A DNA stretch of 64,000 nt from Clostridiales bacterium mt11 (GTDB lineage Bacteria > Bacillota > Clostridia > Tissierellales > Tepidimicrobiaceae): the NCBI GenBank assembly GCA_001282665.1, contig LN874948.1, positions 628,213 to 692,212 on the forward strand, written 5' to 3'. Below the pieces are notes generated by a model, which was not told the origin of the DNA, ran no database searches, and worked only from the letters and a program-made list of their open reading frames with translations. Positions 52,810 to 62,143 of the stretch are shown one piece after another. Position 1 is the stretch's first letter; the number at the start of each line of letters is the position of its first letter. A program made the position numbers and the translations under genes.

Positions 52810-52836
52810 TTAGCACTCATCATCACTGAGTGCTAA
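52810..52836 (-). promoter_or_regulatory. CIRCE operator (HrcA site)
   Basis: TTAGCACTC, nine bases, GAGTGCTAA: a perfect match to the CIRCE element bound by the repressor HrcA. It sits in the groESL promoter region, so the operon is heat-inducible through HrcA. Confidence 0.97.
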
Positions 52837-53028
52837 TATGTACAATTTATATGTTACTTAATAAAAAACATAGAAGCAAGTCCTATATTTCCTCATATAT
52901 AGTAATTTTACGTCATATTCTTAGTTTAAGTGTGTTTTACTCTTTTTTTCACTTAATATCTTCCTGTAATTCCATATATTTATTTATAATTATTTTTCAT
53001 ATAATTATAATCAAAATTAAATGGAAAA

Positions 53029-53068
53029 ATAAGATAATGGAACCCTTATCCATAAGAGTCCCATTATC
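53029..53068 (-). terminator. Terminator of the second BceAB-like operon
   Basis: AAGATAATGG / CCATTATCTT outer arms with an inner TTATccaTAA, 3 bases past the permease stop. Confidence 0.8.
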
Positions 53069-53070
53069 TT

Positions 53071-55032
53071 TTAATTATATTTCAATCTATTTATATACAT
53101 AGACCTTATTATTATAAAGTATACCAACTGAAATACTAAATATCCCATCATGACTACGAGACCATTAGTAAACAAATTGTTCATCAGAAGATTTGAAAGA
53201 GATTTTAGTGCAAATAATGAATGTAATGTACTTACCACAAATGGCAGGAAGAATATAATCCCTATTTGCTTAGTTATAATCTTATTTATTTCCTTTTCTG
53301 TAGTTCCTATTTTTCTAAGAATGCCATACTCTACACCATCTTGCTTTATTTCATTGAACAATTTAAAGTAAATAATACTTCCCGATGCTATAAAGAATAA
53401 AAATGCTATAAAAAATCCTATAAACAAGATTAAACCATAACTTTTGCTGATATCTTTGTATGGAACTATGTTGGAATAATAACTTCCATCATATCTATCC
53501 CCTAGATTTTTCTGTATTTCTATTGAAACATCATAGGAATCCTTCCAATTATCTATTTTCATTCCATTATATATGATTAAGTCCTTTTCCTTTGTATTGT
53601 TTATTATCTCTTCAAAGTCTTTATCATTTAATACCAACACCTTTGAATAGCCTACAGGAGGTAGTGATATAACTTGCCCGTGTACTTCCGTAGCCAATTT
53701 AAATTCTTTAGTTTCATCACCTATATTTAAATTGATCTCATTCCAATGAGCCCTTTTATTTTCTTCAGTGACCTCTCCTGTTTCCTCACCATTAACCCAA
53801 TCATTATAAGGATAATTGAAGATAACCTGATTTTCTTTAACCTCTACTAATTTCTTTCCTAATGGTTTTGCCAATCTATTGTAATCGCGGTTGGATAGTA
53901 TGAAATATTTGTCTGGTTCCTGCCCTTCTTTTACTGCTATTTCCATACTTGTGCCTTCTACCCTATAGATGTCTTTAATTTTTATATGATTATCCTCAAG
54001 CTTTTTCTTTACATTTCCTACTACTTCCTTATCGTCTAAGGTCTCCCCTCTTTGAACTATTACCATTTCATGAGCATTATCTAAGCCTGATACTCTAGAT
54101 ATCTCTGTATAGAAGGAAAATATAGTCTCAGTAGCAGTAAATGTAATTGCTCCTAATATGGAAGCTAAAAATAATACTTTAGCCGTATCCTGTAGCTTAA
54201 ATATCATTTGAGAATAAGCTACTATATTGGTCTTTTTATATAGTATGTTTTTATTATTCAATATTCTGTTGGCTACTGCCACACTAAACTGAGTAAATAA
54301 GAAGTAAGTACCAGCTATTACTATCAACGTTACTGGTATCATAGCTAAAGGTACCAGTACCCCTTCTACAAGCCAAGCTGTAGCATAACCTACTATAAGT
54401 AATACTACACCTAGTATAGCTTTAGTTTTAGAAAAATTAGGTATGGTCTTAGGTATCTTGCTAGATTTTACTTGTTCAATTATCTCCTTATTCCTTATCT
54501 GAAAAAGCATAAAGTTACTAATTATCTCAAATAGAGCAAAAAAGATTATACTGGTTAATGCCAATGCTTTAAAAGATATATTAAAGGGTAATTTAATATC
54601 TAAAAATACTTCCATTATCATAAAAAACAATTTTGAAAAAACTACTCCTGTAAATATTCCTATTCCTATTGATAAAATAGCTAAAATAGTATTCTCTATA
54701 AGCACATATTTTTTCATTTGTTTTCTAGTCATTCCATATAGAGAAAGAAGCCCAAATTCTTTTCCTCTAGACTTTAAGAATATGGAAGTAGAATATCCAA
54801 CAAACAATATGGAAAATATAACTATTATCACTTGACTAACTATCATTCCATTAGCTGCCCCCATCTTTGCTACTTCATGGCCTCCAGCCGATTTCATATC
54901 TACCGATGGATGAAATATAAAATTTGCAAATATATAAAACGCTGTAACTGCAAAAGCATTGCTTAAACAATACATTATATATCTATACAAATTTCCTTTA
55001 ACATTTTTTACAGCCATATTAGATATTTTCAT
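53071..55032 (-). CDS. BceB-type ABC permease (second module)
   Basis: A 653-residue FtsX-like permease with the BceB plan: N-terminal helices (MKISNMAVKNVKGNLYRYIM), helix pairs up to about residue 310, a ~210-residue extracellular domain, and three C-terminal helices (GVEYGILRKIGTTEKEINKI). It is only distantly similar to the one at 10.9 kb, so it probably handles a different peptide. GGAGGT directs the ATG at 55032; the frame opens at a TTG at 55047. It overlaps the ATPase gene by 14 bases. Confidence 0.9.
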   Translation of the reverse strand: MKISNMAVKNVKGNLYRYIMYCLSNAFAVTAFYIFANFIFHPSVDMKSAGGHEVAKMGAANGMIVSQVIIVIFSILFVGYSTSIFLKSRGKEFGLLSLYGMTRKQMKKYVLIENTILAILSIGIGIFTGVVFSKLFFMIMEVFLDIKLPFNISFKALALTSIIFFALFEIISNFMLFQIRNKEIIEQVKSSKIPKTIPNFSKTKAILGVVLLIVGYATAWLVEGVLVPLAMIPVTLIVIAGTYFLFTQFSVAVANRILNNKNILYKKTNIVAYSQMIFKLQDTAKVLFLASILGAITFTATETIFSFYTEISRVSGLDNAHEMVIVQRGETLDDKEVVGNVKKKLEDNHIKIKDIYRVEGTSMEIAVKEGQEPDKYFILSNRDYNRLAKPLGKKLVEVKENQVIFNYPYNDWVNGEETGEVTEENKRAHWNEINLNIGDETKEFKLATEVHGQVISLPPVGYSKVLVLNDKDFEEIINNTKEKDLIIYNGMKIDNWKDSYDVSIEIQKNLGDRYDGSYYSNIVPYKDISKSYGLILFIGFFIAFLFFIASGSIIYFKLFNEIKQDGVEYGILRKIGTTEKEINKIITKQIGIIFFLPFVVSTLHSLFALKSLSNLLMNNLFTNGLVVMMGYLVFQLVYFIIIRSMYINRLKYN

Positions 55033-55786
55033 TATACCCACCTCCAAGAAGGGATAATGAATCTAAAATCTCCTTGAAAAATACCTGTCTACTAGATTTC
55101 TTTACAATTTCTAAGAAGAACTTTCCATCTTTAATCATAATTATTCTATTACAAAAACTTGCAGCGAAAGCATCGTGAGTTACCATGACTATGGTTGCTT
55201 TCTTCTCCTGATTTATCTTTTCCAAAGATGACATTAAATCAAAAGATGCTTTAGAATCCAAATTACCTGTAGGCTCATCGGCTAATATTATTGCAGGATT
55301 GTTTATAAGGGCTCTAGCACAGGCAGTCCTCTGCTGCTGTCCTCCAGATATTTCATAGGTTCTCTTATTTAAGATGTTTTTTATACTCAATACAGTTGCT
55401 ATATCATCTACTCTTTTTTCTATTTCTTTATTTTTAACATCCTCCAATACTAGAGGAAGTATTATATTTTCCTTTACTGATAAAGTATCTAATAGATTAA
55501 AATCTTGAAATATAAATCCTAAGTTATTTCTTCTAAATATAGCCAATTCATCTTCTTTTAATTTGTGAGGATTCTTCCCATTTACTAAAATTTCTCCTGA
55601 AGATGGTGAATCTATAGTTGCTAGCATATTTAATAGAGTAGTCTTACCTGAACCAGATGGTCCCATAACTCCTACAAATTCTCCTTCTTTTATTGTCATA
55701 TTAAAATCCTCAAGGGCTTTAACAGATATTCCTTTACCTTTTTTACCGTATATTTTAGATAGACCTTTTGTCTCTAATACTGCCAC
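55019..55786 (-). CDS. BceA-type ABC transporter ATPase (second module)
   Basis: A 255-residue ATPase: Walker A GPSGSGKTTLLN, Q-loop FIFQDFNLLDTLS, signature SGGQQQR, Walker B IILADEPTGNLDS, VTHD. Start is GTG at 55786 with AGGAGGT upstream. The 127-base gap to the kinase gene holds an AT-rich promoter and a TTACaatatcGTCA element near 55891-55904 that could be the regulator's site (inference). Confidence 0.93.
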   Translation of the reverse strand: MAVLETKGLSKIYGKKGKGISVKALEDFNMTIKEGEFVGVMGPSGSGKTTLLNMLATIDSPSSGEILVNGKNPHKLKEDELAIFRRNNLGFIFQDFNLLDTLSVKENIILPLVLEDVKNKEIEKRVDDIATVLSIKNILNKRTYEISGGQQQRTACARALINNPAIILADEPTGNLDSKASFDLMSSLEKINQEKKATIVMVTHDAFAASFCNRIIMIKDGKFFLEIVKKSSRQVFFKEILDSLSLLGGGYNENI

Positions 55787-55912
55787 TTTTATTACCTCCT
55801 GTATTGAAATGATTTTTTTTACTATATACAGTATAAAAAAATAAGAGAAATCTTTCTATTGATTTCCCTTTCAAATTTAAATTATATCTTACAATATCGT
55901 CAGATTTCATAC

Positions 55913-56977
55913 TTAAAAATTATAAATGCTCTTACCATGATAAAAAACTACGTTCATTGTAGTCCCTAGCCCTTCGGTGGACTCTACATATATTCCATGA
56001 CCTAATCTATTACACACATCTTTGCAAAGGTAAAGCCCCATTCCAGTGGATTCTAAATACTTCCTGCCATTTTCCCCAGTAAAAAATGGATTAAACACCC
56101 TATCTATATCCTGCTTAGGTATTCCTACTCCCTTGTCTTCTATAGAAAGTATTATTTTACTATCATGTTCAAAAATGTCTATCATTATAGATTTATCTTT
56201 AGTTTCCTTTACTTTGGAATATTTTATACTATTGGATATAATCTGCCCTATGACAAACTTTATCCACTTTTTATCGCTTTTTACCTTTATATCCTTCTCT
56301 GAAACTATCTTTGGATAAATGGAATTTACTATAAATGTATTTTTGTTTTCATTGATAACGCTTCTGACAACCTCCAATAGGTTTACTTCTTCTACTTTAA
56401 AATCCTCTTGAAAATCATTTACTCTTAGAGTATATAAAGCCATTTCTAAACCATTAGATAATTTCTCCATTTCTTCCTCTATACTTTCATAGCTTTTCTT
56501 AGTATTTTCATCTATATCTTTAGTTTTTTCATTTTCCAATATTAGCTTAATAACAGAAATAGGAGTTTTCATCTGATGAATCCATCTATTATTAAAATCT
56601 AATTGAATTTTATAGCCTCTTTTATATTTATCCAATGTATTCTCATATGTCATATAATTCTTAGTAAATAACTCTTTAATAAAATCATGTTCCTCGCTTA
56701 TATTGTCAGGTATATTAAATATATATTGTAAATTATCGCTATTTTCCATTCCATCATTAATAGCTTGATAGAACTTCCTCTTTTTAAAATAATCTATACT
56801 TATTAAAAGAATTAAAAATATGAATGATATCATAAAAGAATATACTATATTAGGAATACTCAGTCTTTCCTTTCTAATTATTAAATCTAACATCATAATG
56901 ATTATAACTATAGACATAGTAATGAAATAAAATAATATATATAGCAATCTATCCTTTAAATAATTTTTAAAGTTCAT
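55913..56977 (-). CDS. BceS-type histidine kinase (second module)
   Basis: A 354-residue intramembrane-sensing kinase: two closely spaced N-terminal helices (LLYILFYFITMSIVIIIMML and IVYSFMISFIFLILLISI), HisKA box NNRWIHQMKTPISVIKLILE, then HATPase boxes NSIKYSK, DKGVGIPKQDIDRVFNPFF and STGMGLYLCKDV. AGGTG directs the ATG at 56977, 9 bases inside the regulator's 3' end region boundary. Partner of the adjacent BceAB pump. Confidence 0.9.
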   Translation of the reverse strand: MNFKNYLKDRLLYILFYFITMSIVIIIMMLDLIIRKERLSIPNIVYSFMISFIFLILLISIDYFKKRKFYQAINDGMENSDNLQYIFNIPDNISEEHDFIKELFTKNYMTYENTLDKYKRGYKIQLDFNNRWIHQMKTPISVIKLILENEKTKDIDENTKKSYESIEEEMEKLSNGLEMALYTLRVNDFQEDFKVEEVNLLEVVRSVINENKNTFIVNSIYPKIVSEKDIKVKSDKKWIKFVIGQIISNSIKYSKVKETKDKSIMIDIFEHDSKIILSIEDKGVGIPKQDIDRVFNPFFTGENGRKYLESTGMGLYLCKDVCNRLGHGIYVESTEGLGTTMNVVFYHGKSIYNF

Positions 56978-56985
56978 ATTGTCAC

Positions 56986-57675
56986 CTACCAAGTCTTCAC
57001 CATAGAGTAACCCTGTCCTCTTTTGGTCTGAATAGAATCATATATCCCTATATCATCCAATCTCTTTCTAAGCCTAGCAATATTTACTGACAAGGTATTA
57101 TCATCTACGAAATCCATATCATCCCAAAGTTCTTCTAAAAGAACCTCCCTTGGGACTATATCGTTTAAATTGGAAATGAGAATATATAATAACGAAAATT
57201 CCTTCTTACTGAGTTCAATTTTCTTATCCTTCAATTCAACTATATTTTGAGTCTTGTATAGATACACCCCATCTACCTCGTAAACATCTTTAGAATGATT
57301 TTCAGCATATTCTCCATAGGTTCTTCTTAGTACTCCCTTAATCTTAGCTAATAGAAGATCGAAGGAAAAAGGTTTAGTTACATAGTCGTCCCCTCCATTT
57401 TCTATAGCCATAACTTGATCCATATCAGAAAACCTAGCAGAAAGAAATATAATAGGTACATTGGATATGGTCCTTATTTCTCTGCACCAAAAAAAACCAT
57501 CATAATTAGGAAGATTGATATCCAAAAGGACTAGATGGGGATTCGCCTCTATAAATTCAGATTTAATATTTGAATAGTTATTTACGGTAATCACATTATA
57601 ATCATATCTTTTTAACCTATCCTTTATAAGATTTACAATTTTCTTATCATCTTCAATGACAAATATCTTATACAT
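56986..57675 (-). CDS. BceR-type OmpR-family response regulator (second module)
   Basis: A 229-residue regulator: receiver (FVIEDDKKIVNLI, Asp in LVLLDINLPNYDGF, TKPFSFDLLLAKI) and winged-helix domain (IELSKKEFSLLYILIS, DNTLSVNIARLRKRL, IQTKRGQGYSMV). AAGGGTG directs the ATG at 57675. It starts just downstream of the DNA glycosylase gene, 11 bases away, so read-through from that gene is possible. Confidence 0.92.
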   Translation of the reverse strand: MYKIFVIEDDKKIVNLIKDRLKRYDYNVITVNNYSNIKSEFIEANPHLVLLDINLPNYDGFFWCREIRTISNVPIIFLSARFSDMDQVMAIENGGDDYVTKPFSFDLLLAKIKGVLRRTYGEYAENHSKDVYEVDGVYLYKTQNIVELKDKKIELSKKEFSLLYILISNLNDIVPREVLLEELWDDMDFVDDNTLSVNIARLRKRLDDIGIYDSIQTKRGQGYSMVKTW

Positions 57676-57686
57676 AAATTTCACCC

Positions 57687-58580
57687 TTACTTCTTCTTTT
57701 TACTTCCTATTCCTAATTCTCTTGCATAATAAAATAGATATTGTTGTGCAATACCTGCTAATTCTCCGAATTTTTCATGGGCATATGTGGATATATCCTT
57801 TAGTTTAGTATCCTCTTTTAAGTAAAAATGTTCCATTACCCTTTTAACCCATACATCTATAGGAAAAGCATCCTTCTTATTTAAAGAAAATAATAATATA
57901 CAATCGGAAACCTTAGGTCCAACTCCGGGAAGCTTCATGAGTACTTCTTTAGCTTCTTCTGTTGGTAAATCCAATAATTTATCTATATCTACTTCTCCCT
58001 CATTAATCATCTTAGATGATTTTACTATATACTTAGCTCTAAATCCTACCTTATGGTTTTCCTGCAAGTCCTCTTCATCTACATTGGCTAATATATCTAC
58101 CTTAGGAAAAGAAAAATACTCCTTTCCACTATAAATACCTACAGGCTTTCCATAGCTTTGACTAATCAATTCAATGGATTTTTTAATCCTAGGTATCTGA
58201 TTATTAGCTGAAATTATGAAGGATATAGTGGTTTCAAATGGATTTTGATTTAGAATCCTAATACCTTCACCAAATTTTATAGCTTCTTCTAGTATAGGGT
58301 CTTTGGATAGCTCTTCTTTTATCTTTCCATAATCCGTCCCTAGATCAAAATAATTATACCAAATATTTTCAAAATCTGATTTACTTGTATTATTGAGAAT
58401 AACATCTTTTCCTTCCTTTTTAACATTTAATATCTTACCATGATGAATAGTAGTATAAGAATCATCGTCTTCTACATGCCATCTAAAACATTGACCACAT
58501 TCAAATATATGCTTTGGCTCAAAATCATTTATATCCTTTATTATTATTTTATCATTTTGTTCTATAATATTATATTCCAT
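57687..58580 (-). CDS. 8-oxoguanine DNA glycosylase, OGG1 family
   Basis: A 297-residue HhH-GPD glycosylase/lyase. An N-terminal OGG_N domain (FECGQCFRWH, NPFETTISFIISANNQIPRI) precedes the helix-hairpin-helix LMKLPGVGPKVSDCILLFSL, with the catalytic Lys in GPKVSD and Asp in FPIDVWVKR. It removes oxidised guanine from DNA. AAAGGAG precedes the ATG at 58580. The domain order matches eukaryotic-type OGG1 found in Clostridia rather than MutM. Confidence 0.92.
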   Translation of the reverse strand: MEYNIIEQNDKIIIKDINDFEPKHIFECGQCFRWHVEDDDSYTTIHHGKILNVKKEGKDVILNNTSKSDFENIWYNYFDLGTDYGKIKEELSKDPILEEAIKFGEGIRILNQNPFETTISFIISANNQIPRIKKSIELISQSYGKPVGIYSGKEYFSFPKVDILANVDEEDLQENHKVGFRAKYIVKSSKMINEGEVDIDKLLDLPTEEAKEVLMKLPGVGPKVSDCILLFSLNKKDAFPIDVWVKRVMEHFYLKEDTKLKDISTYAHEKFGELAGIAQQYLFYYARELGIGSKKKK

Positions 58581-58679
58581 TTTATTTCTCCTTTCAAAAT
58601 GCTAACAAAACCTCTGTACCCTTATCATGAAAATGAACATACCCGCTGTCCCTATTATACCCAATTTTATCAAAAAGAA

Positions 58680-58702
58680 AAACTGGTCTGAAAGACCAGT
58701 TT
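58680..58702 (-). terminator. Terminator of the glutamate dehydrogenase gene
   Basis: AAACTGGTCT / AGACCAGTTT with a 3-base loop, 7 bases past the gene's stop; a T-rich tail follows on the minus strand. Confidence 0.88.
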
Positions 58703-58709
58703 CTATATA

Positions 58710-59975
58710 TTAATACCATCCTCTAAATTTCATTACCTCCGCAACCTTTTTAACTGAAAGCATATAAGCTGCTTTTCTTATTGTAACATCATATTCGTTT
58801 TTAAGTTTCCATATTGCATTGAATGCTTTAACCATTTCTACTTCTTGTTTTTGTTCAACTTCTTTTTCACTCCAATAGTATCCTTGTAGGTTTTGTACCC
58901 ATTCAAAATAGGATACTGTAACTCCACCTGCATTTGTTAAAATATCTGGAGTAACTGGAATTCCTCTTCTTTGTAATACTTCGTCAGCATCTGGAGTAAT
59001 TGGTCCATTAGCAGCTTCACATATTAATTTAGCATTAACTTTTTCTGCTACTTCTTCAGTTATAGCATTTTCTAAAGCTGCTGGAATAAGAATGTCTACT
59101 TCTAATCCCCAGAATTCATCAAGAGTGATTTGTTTAGCTTTTGGATATCCTACTAAGTTTTTGTGCTCATCCATATAAGCTTTCATGTCTGCAAAATCTA
59201 ATCCATCTTCATTGTAAAGGGCATAAGTTCCAACTGATGGTGCCCATTCACCAATGGCTACTATTTTAGCTCCTTGTTTTTGAACATTTTTAACTGTATA
59301 GCTTCCTACGTTTCCAAAGCCTTGGATAGCTACCTTTGCACCTTTCATTTCGATGCCAAGTTCTCTAGCTGCTTCTCTAGCTATTACTGAAACACCAAAT
59401 CCTGTAGCTTCGTTTCTACCTTCGGAACCACCCCATGCAACTGGTTTACCTGTAATAACTCCTAGAGCAGATTCTCCAACTAATTTATTATATTCATCTA
59501 CCATCCAAGCCATAACTTGTCCATTACTTCCTACGTCTGGAGCTGGTACATCTATCTTTTCACCTAAGTACTTATAAAGTCCTTGAATATATCCTCTTGA
59601 AAGTCTTTCTAACTCTCCTTTTGATAGACTTAATGGGTCACAAATAATTCCACCTTTACCTCCACCATAAGGTACACCCATAACACCACATTTAAATGTC
59701 ATCCACACTGATAAAGCTTTAACTTCATCTACATTTACTCCTGGATGGAATCTAACTCCACCTTTACCAGGTCCAATAGCATCATTATGAACTGCTCTAT
59801 AACCTTTAAATACTTTCATTGAACCATCATCCATCTTTACTGGTATGGATATTTCAATTACTCTTTTAGGTTCTTTTAATAATTCATAAACAGCTGGTTC
59901 TAACCCTAAGGCATCACATGCAGATTTTACTTGTTTTTGAGCACTTTCTAGTGGATTTAAATTTTCTTTTGACAT
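58710..59975 (-). CDS. Glutamate (Glu/Leu/Phe/Val-type) dehydrogenase
   Basis: A 421-residue hexameric dehydrogenase: KGYRAVHNDAIGPGKGGVRF, MTFKCGVMGVPYGGGKGGI (catalytic Lys), PAPDVGSNGQVMAWM, the Rossmann VAIQGFGNVGSYT and ANGPITPDADEVL. It interconverts glutamate and 2-oxoglutarate plus ammonia; length and motifs fit the NAD-dependent clostridial GudB/RocG-like type, though cofactor choice is not proven. GGGAGGT precedes the ATG. Monocistronic. It would feed amino-acid fermentation. Confidence 0.93.
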   Translation of the reverse strand: MSKENLNPLESAQKQVKSACDALGLEPAVYELLKEPKRVIEISIPVKMDDGSMKVFKGYRAVHNDAIGPGKGGVRFHPGVNVDEVKALSVWMTFKCGVMGVPYGGGKGGIICDPLSLSKGELERLSRGYIQGLYKYLGEKIDVPAPDVGSNGQVMAWMVDEYNKLVGESALGVITGKPVAWGGSEGRNEATGFGVSVIAREAARELGIEMKGAKVAIQGFGNVGSYTVKNVQKQGAKIVAIGEWAPSVGTYALYNEDGLDFADMKAYMDEHKNLVGYPKAKQITLDEFWGLEVDILIPAALENAITEEVAEKVNAKLICEAANGPITPDADEVLQRRGIPVTPDILTNAGGVTVSYFEWVQNLQGYYWSEKEVEQKQEVEMVKAFNAIWKLKNEYDVTIRKAAYMLSVKKVAEVMKFRGWY

Positions 59976-60096
59976 CTAACACTACCTCCCTTGATTTGGT
60001 TTTTATGAAAACCTTTTCATTAAGACTGTTTTATAATCCAACTCTATTTTATCATTGATTTATACCAAGTGCAAGTATATAGAATAAAGGATATAC

Positions 60097-61305
60097 CTAA
60101 TTTATAGATTCCATTATTTCATCTATATTATCTAACCCTTCTATTAACTCAGGTATAACTTCGTATACATCTCCTACTATTCCATAGTCTGCAACTTTAA
60201 ATATTGGTGCATCCTTATCCTTGTTTATGGCTATTATTACCTTTGAATCCTGCATTCCTGCTAAATGCTGAATTGCTCCTGATATTCCACAAGCAATATA
60301 TAATGTAGGTCTTACGGTTTTTCCTGTCTGCCCTACTTGATGAGACTGTTCTATCCACCCAGCATCTACTGTAGCTCTACTTGCCCCTACTACCCCTCCT
60401 AATTTATTAGCCAAATCCTCTATTAGCTTAAATCCTTCAGGGTTTCCTAATCCTCTACCGCCAGATACTATTATATTGGCTTCTTCTAATTTTACTTGAG
60501 CCTTTCCGCCTTTTACAAATTCTACAACCTTAGCTTTAATATCTTCTTCCTCTAGGTTTGGAGTAAACTTTTCAATATTTCCTTGTCTATTTTCATCATA
60601 TTTAGCCTTTTCCATTACTCCCGGTCTAACTGTAGACATCTGCGGTCTATAATTAGGACATATAATAGTTGCCATCAAGTTTCCACCAAAGGCTGGACGA
60701 GTTTGCAATAGTCTCCTATTTTCCAAATCCACTTCAAGCCTAGTGCAGTCAGCAGTAAGCCCTGTATGAATCCTAGCAGAAATCCTTGGACCTAAATCCC
60801 TACCAATATTCGTAGCACCAATTAGCATTATCTCTGGCTTTCTTTCCTCTATTAATTCACATATCACCTTGGCATATCCATCAGTGGTATATACCTCTAA
60901 CAATTTAGAATCTCCATATAATACATTATCCGCACCATATTTTACTAACTTTTCAGCTAAATCGTCTACATTATTTCCAAGTAAAACGGCTGTTAACTGG
61001 GTATTCAATTTATCAGCTATCTTTCTACCTTCTCCCAATAATTCAATAGCAACATTTAATAGCTTTCCTTCTCTTTGTTCAGCAAATACCCAAACGCCTC
61101 TATAATCATCTATATCTACTCCTCTTTTTTCTCCTTCTTCTTTCTCTATAGCTTCCACAGGGCATTTTTGAACACAAACTCCACATATAGTACATTTATC
61201 TCCTATTACAGCCTTTTTATCTACCATATCAATAGCATCAAATGGACAATTTTTAACACATATACCACAGCTAATACATTTTTCAGCTATTACCTTTACT
61301 GCCAT
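60097..61305 (-). CDS. etfA: Electron-transfer flavoprotein alpha subunit with ferredoxin domain
   Basis: A 402-residue EtfA with an extra N-terminal 2x[4Fe-4S] ferredoxin domain (Cys10, 13, 16, 20 and Cys38, 41, 44, 48, each cluster ending in CP). The usual EtfA domains follow, including GRGLGNPEGFKLIEDLANKL, SRATVDAGWIEQSHQVGQTG and the FAD-binding LYIACGISGAIQHLAGM. Ferredoxin-bearing EtfA is known from bifurcating complexes such as caffeyl-CoA reductase and lactate dehydrogenase/Etf. Third gene of the acyl-CoA dehydrogenase-etfB-etfA operon, 25 bases after etfB. Confidence 0.95.
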   Translation of the reverse strand: MAVKVIAEKCISCGICVKNCPFDAIDMVDKKAVIGDKCTICGVCVQKCPVEAIEKEEGEKRGVDIDDYRGVWVFAEQREGKLLNVAIELLGEGRKIADKLNTQLTAVLLGNNVDDLAEKLVKYGADNVLYGDSKLLEVYTTDGYAKVICELIEERKPEIMLIGATNIGRDLGPRISARIHTGLTADCTRLEVDLENRRLLQTRPAFGGNLMATIICPNYRPQMSTVRPGVMEKAKYDENRQGNIEKFTPNLEEEDIKAKVVEFVKGGKAQVKLEEANIIVSGGRGLGNPEGFKLIEDLANKLGGVVGASRATVDAGWIEQSHQVGQTGKTVRPTLYIACGISGAIQHLAGMQDSKVIIAINKDKDAPIFKVADYGIVGDVYEVIPELIEGLDNIDEIMESIN

Positions 61306-61330
61306 GCCTATTTCCCCCTCTCAAAAAAAT

Positions 61331-62122
61331 TTATATGAATTTTTCTTCTTTTAATCTCACTATAAGCTGTCTAGCCTGTTCCTTTGGGCTACCTTCAATA
61401 ATCTCAGATTCCCCACCTCTTCCCGGAGGTGTAAAGGATTTATTAACTTGTGTTGGTGAGCCATCTAATCCAATATTCTTTTCATCTGCTTTTACATCTT
61501 TAGCTGACCATACTTTTATCTTATCTCCCTTATACGCTTCATATATCCCTTTTATAGAAGGATATCTAGGTTCATTTAATTCCTTAATAGCCGTAATCAA
61601 TACAGGCAGCTCCGATTCCACTACAAAATATCCATCCTCAAGGGCTCTCTTTGCCCTTACCTTTTTATCCTTTATTTCAAGTTCTTCCACATAGGTGATC
61701 TGTGGTATCCCTAAATGCTCAGCAATTTGAGGACCCACCTGTGCCGTATCTCCATCTATAGCTTGCCTACCGCAGAATATAATGTCATAATCTCCTATAT
61801 GCTCTATTCCTGCTGTAATTGCTGTAGAGGTGGCCCATGTATCTGAGCCTGCAAAAGCCCTATCGCTTAAAAGTATTCCCTCATCTGCTCCCATAGCTAT
61901 AGCCTCTATTAGTGCTACATCTGCTTGAGGTGGTCCCATACTGAGAACTGTAACCTTAGTATCTTTATTCTTATCTTTTATCTTTAAAGCTTCTTCTAAA
62001 GCATTTCTATCGTCTGGATTTATAATACTTGGTACTCCTTCCCTGATTAAAGTTCCTTTAACAGGGTCAATTTTAACTTCGTTAGTATCAGGAACTTGTT
62101 TTATACATACGATAATATTCAT
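61331..62122 (-). CDS. etfB: Electron-transfer flavoprotein beta subunit
   Basis: A 263-residue EtfB: IIVCIKQVPDTNEVKIDPVK, IINPDDRNALEEALKIKD, TVLSMGPPQADVALIEAIAM, and IIFCGRQAIDGDTAQVGPQI. These regions bind the bifurcating FAD/AMP site in such complexes. AGGAGG directs the ATG at 62122 rather than the in-frame TTG three bases earlier. It lies between the acyl-CoA dehydrogenase gene and etfA. Confidence 0.95.
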   Translation of the reverse strand: MNIIVCIKQVPDTNEVKIDPVKGTLIREGVPSIINPDDRNALEEALKIKDKNKDTKVTVLSMGPPQADVALIEAIAMGADEGILLSDRAFAGSDTWATSTAITAGIEHIGDYDIIFCGRQAIDGDTAQVGPQIAEHLGIPQITYVEELEIKDKKVRAKRALEDGYFVVESELPVLITAIKELNEPRYPSIKGIYEAYKGDKIKVWSAKDVKADEKNIGLDGSPTQVNKSFTPPGRGGESEIIEGSPKEQARQLIVRLKEEKFI

Positions 62123-62143
62123 CAATATTCCTCCTCTACCCTA

